Assembly (NCBI RefSeq): GCF_040529335.1
Contig: NZ_CP159534.1
Location: forward strand, 1,612,001-1,676,000
DNA: 64,000 nt
From: Streptomyces sp. HUAS MG91
GTDB lineage: Bacteria; Actinomycetota; Actinomycetes; Streptomycetales; Streptomycetaceae
Direction of reading: 5' to 3'
The first letter of the stretch is position 1. Each line of letters opens with the position of its first letter. This document shows positions 60,719 through 64,000 of this stretch, one piece after another. The position numbers and the translations under genes were made by a program. The notes under the pieces were generated by a model. The model was given only the letters and a program-made list of their open reading frames with translations, did not search any database and was not told where the DNA came from.

Positions 60719-62889
60719 GTACGGAGTCCGCTGCCGCGGAGAACGAGTCAGGGCCGGGCCCCGACGCCGGGCCGGACACGGAGGCATCCGTCGAGGCGGT
60801 CGAGGCGACCGGAGCGGCCGCGGACGGGACCGAGACGGCCGGCACCGAGGAGGCCGCGGCCCAGCCGTCCGAGGCCGAGGCCGAGCTGGCCGCGCAGCGG
60901 GAGCTGCGGGAGCGCATCGCGGAGCGCAAGGCCGCCAAGGAAGGCCCCATCGCCGCCGGTACGAAGCTCAGCGGCACGGCCGCCGATCTGCTCGCCGCCG
61001 TACGTGCCGTGGAGAGCGGCGAGAAGCCGGCCACCACCGTGTTCGCGAAGCCGGACCCGGAGCCCGCGCCGCGCCCGTCCGCCGCCGCTCCCGAGCAGCG
61101 GCCCAGAACACCCGCCGCGCCCCCCGCGCCGACCGTGGACGCCGGGCCCGACGCCGACACGGTGGCCGCCGTGCGCGCCGTGCTCGTCGAGGGCGGGGCG
61201 CCCGACACGCTCGCGGCGGCGGCCGCCACGGCGCTCGGCGAGGGCGCCGAGGACCTGCTGCGTGAGGATCCCTGGCAGCTGCTGCGGGTGAGCGGGGTGC
61301 GCCCGGAGCAGGCCGACGGCTTCGCGCGGGCGCTGCTCGGCGCCGAGTGCGGCCCCGAGGACGAGCGGCGCGGCCGCGCGGTCACCGTGTGGCTGCTCGA
61401 ACAGGCGGCGGTCGCCGGGCACACGGTCCTGGATCTGCCGGTGCTCCTCGACGCGCTCGGCAAGCGCGGGGTGCCCGATCCGGAGGAGGCCGTGCAGAGC
61501 GCCGCCGCGGAGGGCGACGCGATCCTGTTCCAGGACCCCGTCGAGGACGCGCCCGCGCCCGAACCGGCGGAGGACGGCGAGGAGGAGGCCGAGCGGCCGG
61601 TGCGGATCCTCGTCGGGCTCGAGCGGTACGCGCTCGCCGAGGAGAGCCTCGCCGACGGCCTCGCCCGGATCATCAACTCCGCGCCCAAGGACGGCGACTC
61701 CGCCGGTGCCGACTGGGAGGCGGCGGCCGCCGCCGCTTCCGGTACGGCGGCCGAGCTGATCCGGGCCGCCGCCGCGCACCGGCTGGTGCTGCACACCGGC
61801 GGCGAGGCCGCCCGCGCCGAGCCCGCCGCGCTGGCCTCGGCGGCGGCCGGTCTCGGGCTGCGGGTGTGCGTGGCCGCCCACAGCGCGGACGGGCGCCGCC
61901 GGGCCGCCGCGCTGCTCGGCGACGACGCGCCGGAGTCGGCGACGGCCACCGTCGAGGGGCTGCTCACCCAGACGCAGGGCCCCGGCCGGGACGCCGACGG
62001 CGCGCTCGCGGTCGATCTCCTGGTCGTCCTGGACGCGCCGCAGCTGGACGTGGACGCGGCCGCGATGCTCGTGGAGCTGCTGGCCGACGGCACCTGTCTG
62101 GTGCTCAGCGGTGATCCGGGAGTGCTCTGGTCGGCGGGGCCCGGGCGGGTCTTCGCGGATCTGCTGGCCGCCGGGATCTGCCCGCGCCCGGCCTCCCGGA
62201 CGCCGGACTTCGGGCCGATCGGCGAGCTGGTCTCGGGCATCGGCATCGGTGAGCTGAACCAGGTGGAGGCGCCCGGCAAGGAGGTCGTGATCGTGCCGGT
62301 GCGGGACGGCGCCGAGGCGGTCCACCGCACCGTGCAGCTCGTCGCCGACTCGGTGCCGCGGGCCATCGGGGTGCCCGCCGAGGAGACCCAGGTGATCACT
62401 CCGGGACATGCGGGCGCGGCGGGGACGCGGGCGCTGAACGCGGCGCTGAAGGAGCGGCTGAATCCGGGGCCCGGGCGGTTCGGGGGGTTCGACCCCGGGG
62501 ACCGGGTCGTGCAGGTCACCGGTCCGGGGCGGATCAGGCCCGGGCGGGTGGTCGGGGCCGATGCCGAGGGGCTGCGGCTCGTGTGTGACGGGGAGCCCGT
62601 GCTCGTACCGAAGGAGCAGGTGGAGCGGGCTGTGCGGCACGGGTGGGCGGTGACCGGGCACCAGGCCGCGGGGCTGCGGTGGGGGGCCGCGGTCGTGGTG
62701 CTGCCCGGGGACGCGGCGGCGGGTTTGAGCCGGCCCTGGGTGTACACGGCGTTCGGGCGCGGGGAGCGGCATCTGTCCGTGGTGCACGGGGTGGATGCCG
62801 CGTTGGCCCGGGCCGTCGCGGAGGTCGCGGGCAAGCCGCGGACGACCCGGTTGCAGCGGTTGGTCCGGGCGCAGGTGCCGGGCGCTTAG
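60715..62889 (+). CDS. RecD2-like helix-hairpin-helix protein with decayed ATPase motifs
   Basis: The 724-residue protein has an acidic disordered N-terminus (about 1-150), helix-hairpin-helix repeats (DTVAAVRAVLVEGGAPDTLA; LLREDPWQLLRVSGVRPEQA), then a helicase-like region aligned by eye with RecD2. The Walker A slot reads VLHTGGEAARAEP (no GKT), the Walker B slot LLVVLDAPQLDVDA (no DE), while VLSGDPGVLWSAGPGRVFADLL, TPGHAGAAGTRALNAALKERLNPG in part and the C-terminal SH3-like part are kept. It is probably a non-hydrolysing DNA-binding protein. GTG 60715 overlaps the AKR stop. Confidence 0.85.
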   Translation: MSTESAAAENESGPGPDAGPDTEASVEAVEATGAAADGTETAGTEEAAAQPSEAEAELAAQRELRERIAERKAAKEGPIAAGTKLSGTAADLLAAVRAVESGEKPATTVFAKPDPEPAPRPSAAAPEQRPRTPAAPPAPTVDAGPDADTVAAVRAVLVEGGAPDTLAAAAATALGEGAEDLLREDPWQLLRVSGVRPEQADGFARALLGAECGPEDERRGRAVTVWLLEQAAVAGHTVLDLPVLLDALGKRGVPDPEEAVQSAAAEGDAILFQDPVEDAPAPEPAEDGEEEAERPVRILVGLERYALAEESLADGLARIINSAPKDGDSAGADWEAAAAAASGTAAELIRAAAAHRLVLHTGGEAARAEPAALASAAAGLGLRVCVAAHSADGRRRAAALLGDDAPESATATVEGLLTQTQGPGRDADGALAVDLLVVLDAPQLDVDAAAMLVELLADGTCLVLSGDPGVLWSAGPGRVFADLLAAGICPRPASRTPDFGPIGELVSGIGIGELNQVEAPGKEVVIVPVRDGAEAVHRTVQLVADSVPRAIGVPAEETQVITPGHAGAAGTRALNAALKERLNPGPGRFGGFDPGDRVVQVTGPGRIRPGRVVGADAEGLRLVCDGEPVLVPKEQVERAVRHGWAVTGHQAAGLRWGAAVVVLPGDAAAGLSRPWVYTAFGRGERHLSVVHGVDAALARAVAEVAGKPRTTRLQRLVRAQVPGA

Positions 62890-62895
62890 CGCGGG

Positions 62896-62940
62896 CCGCG
62901 GCGGGGCGGGCGTCTCCCGGGAGCGCTCGCCCCGCCGCGG
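62896..62940. terminator. Terminator after the RecD2-like gene
   Basis: A 17-bp stem with one G-U pair (62896-62912 with 62924-62940) has a loop that is itself partly palindromic. It lies 6 nt after the stop. Confidence 0.85.
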
Positions 62941-63073
62941 GTGTCCGCTCCGGGCCGCGGTGCCCGCCGATCGAGGCGCCTGCCCCGCGCCGGGGTGCCG
63001 CCTTGCCCACCCTGCCGCCCCAGGCTGCAGACTGCCCAAGGCGGGGCGGGTGTCAGCCGGGGCGGCGGGGGTG

Positions 63074-63733
63074 TCAGTGGTCGGCGTCTTCCAAGGGTTC
63101 TGCGGTGACGGTGTCGTCGTCGGGGTCGAGTTCGTCGTCGAAGACCGAGCTGACGTCGAAGCGGCAGACCACCCGCTGCGGATCCGCCTGGTCGAACGGG
63201 GCCTCCAGCCACTCCCCCGGCTCGGCCGGCTCGTCGGCGGCCGCGACCCAGAGCGTCGAGTCGCCCTCCTCCAGACCGAACTCCTTGTGCCGGGAGGCGA
63301 TCTCGTCCGGCTCGAACTCTCCGAAGAGCACGCCGAGCGCGGCATGGACACTGCCGCCCGCGCTGTCCGGATCGGGACCCGCCTCGAGGTCGGCGACCCG
63401 GCCCGCCTGGGCGAGAAGACGCTGCGGCTCGACCACGGCGTAGTCGCGTCGGATCAGCACGCTCAGCGCGTTCGGCTCCTCCGGTCCGGTGTACGGCGGC
63501 AGCGAGTCGTCGCCGCTGGGGATCTCGAAGGGGGTGACCTCGTCGTAGCGGTCGTAGAGGAGTTCGTCGTACTCCTCGGCCGCGACGGCGAGCTCGTTGA
63601 ACGCTTCGTAGACGGCCGGGTCGTCCTCTCCCGACCTGCGCTCGACAGCCGCCAGGTGACGGTCGAGCGCAGCCTTGACCGCCTCTGCGGCGGTGCGTAC
63701 CTCGGCAGCGGTGGGCTGCGCAGCATCAGACAT
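63074..63733 (-). CDS. Acidic conserved protein of unknown function
   Basis: The 219-residue protein is rich in Asp/Glu, with a helical N-terminus (AAEAVKAALDRHLAAVERRSG) and a folded middle (EYDELLYDRYDEVTPFEIPS, ALSVLIRRDYAVVEPQRLL). I do not recognise a named family. No ribosome site precedes ATG 63733; a TAGCGT seven bases upstream on the minus strand fits a leaderless transcript. It is divergent from the DUF5703 gene. Confidence 0.85.
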   Translation of the reverse strand: MSDAAQPTAAEVRTAAEAVKAALDRHLAAVERRSGEDDPAVYEAFNELAVAAEEYDELLYDRYDEVTPFEIPSGDDSLPPYTGPEEPNALSVLIRRDYAVVEPQRLLAQAGRVADLEAGPDPDSAGGSVHAALGVLFGEFEPDEIASRHKEFGLEEGDSTLWVAAADEPAEPGEWLEAPFDQADPQRVVCRFDVSSVFDDELDPDDDTVTAEPLEDADH

Positions 63734-63780
63734 AGTGCAGACGCTATCCGTACCGGGCCCGTGCCCGCACAATAGATGCG
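63734..63780. promoter_or_regulatory. Divergent promoter region for two apparently leaderless genes
   Basis: Only 47 bp separate the starts. On the minus strand TAGCGT lies seven bases before ATG 63733. On the plus strand CAATAGATG abuts ATG 63781, with no Shine-Dalgarno sequence for either gene. Confidence 0.4.
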
Positions 63781-63969
63781 ATGCCGGAATACGAATTTGT
63801 CGACGTGTACGTGCCGCGCGGGGTCTCCCGCAAGGATGCGACGCGCCTGCTGACGGACCATGCAGAGTACGGACACTGGGAGTTGGACCGATTGAGCCTG
63901 CACCGCGACGGCAGTCGCCGGGTGCGTCTGCGGCGGCGGATCATCCGCCAGGTGCGGGCCACATGGTGA
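63781..63969 (+). CDS. DUF5703 family small protein
   Basis: The 62-residue basic protein (MPEYEFVDVYVPRGVSRKDA start, RRRIIRQVRATW end) matches a small conserved Streptomyces family of unknown function, as I recall. The C-terminal half is very Arg-rich, suggesting nucleic-acid contact. No ribosome-binding sequence precedes the ATG, so translation is probably leaderless. Confidence 0.85.
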   Translation: MPEYEFVDVYVPRGVSRKDATRLLTDHAEYGHWELDRLSLHRDGSRRVRLRRRIIRQVRATW

Positions 63970-64000
63970 CCTGATCCCGACGGGTCCCGGCCGAAAACGG

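Noticed and set aside
1..64000. CRISPR arrays, rRNA, tRNA and insertion sequences
   Set aside because: No regularly spaced direct repeats, rRNA/tRNA signatures or transposase reading frames were found on either strand by reading.

Overview
The window is high-GC actinobacterial DNA and almost certainly a Streptomyces chromosome. It carries the Pup-proteasome genes, a gyl glycerol operon, the mycothiol gene mshC, many GTG starts, GC-rich hairpin terminators and long antisense shadow ORFs. From memory, much of the gene order follows the S. coelicolor SCO1643-SCO1664 neighbourhood; no alignment was run.

Left part (1-24.2 kb), mostly conserved. The tail of a LacI-type repressor is followed on the minus strand by prcA, prcB, a broken endonuclease-VII-like remnant, pup, dop and arc, which together encode pupylation and proteasomal degradation. 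Next come a ferredoxin, a secreted or anchored protein, a tRNA m1A58 methyltransferase, an M50 site-2 protease with CBS domains, a RecB-like nuclease, a NarL-type response regulator, an orphan oligopeptide-binding lipoprotein, a HAD phosphatase and metH. The gylR-glpF-glpK-glpD locus closes this part. A shared 17-bp palindrome lies in front of both gylR and glpF.

Middle part (24.2-45.3 kb), accessory. It holds an LLM-class oxidoreductase, a MarR regulator, and a form-II CO-dehydrogenase-like molybdenum hydroxylase set (coxM-coxS-coxL-coxG) divergent from an XdhC maturation gene. A TetR-MarR fusion regulator follows, with two operator-like palindromes in the 3' end of xdhC. An MFS transporter is then divergent from an eleven-gene catabolic operon: aldehyde dehydrogenase, extradiol dioxygenase, aspartate-dehydrogenase-like enzyme, alpha/beta hydrolase, cupin, two SDRs, ThDP enzyme, VanB-type reductase, a small HTH-like protein and a Rieske oxygenase. 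The MFS and catabolic promoters share a CTTAGA-type operator. The operon looks like a meta-cleavage route for an aromatic or heteroaromatic compound whose identity cannot be read from sequence. A GntR/FCD regulator ends the block.

Right part (45.4-64 kb). A PAC2-family protein (probable ParJ homologue) is followed by an unusual pair: a subtilase without a signal peptide and a Gln/Gly-rich, prion-like protein, behind two inverted repeats. A secreted GH31 glucosidase with an NPCBM domain comes next. Then follow mshC, an SRPBCC protein, three proteins often found near mshC (kinase-like, DUF3090, histidine phosphatase), CorA, a ferritin-like protein, an F420-type LLM oxidoreductase, an aldo/keto reductase, a RecD2-like protein whose ATPase motifs have decayed, an acidic protein and a DUF5703 protein.

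The most interesting items are the catabolic operon with its unusual enzyme set, the subtilase/prion-like pair, the TetR-MarR fusion with its operators, an SDR lacking its Tyr/Lys pair, and the RecD2-like pseudo-helicase.
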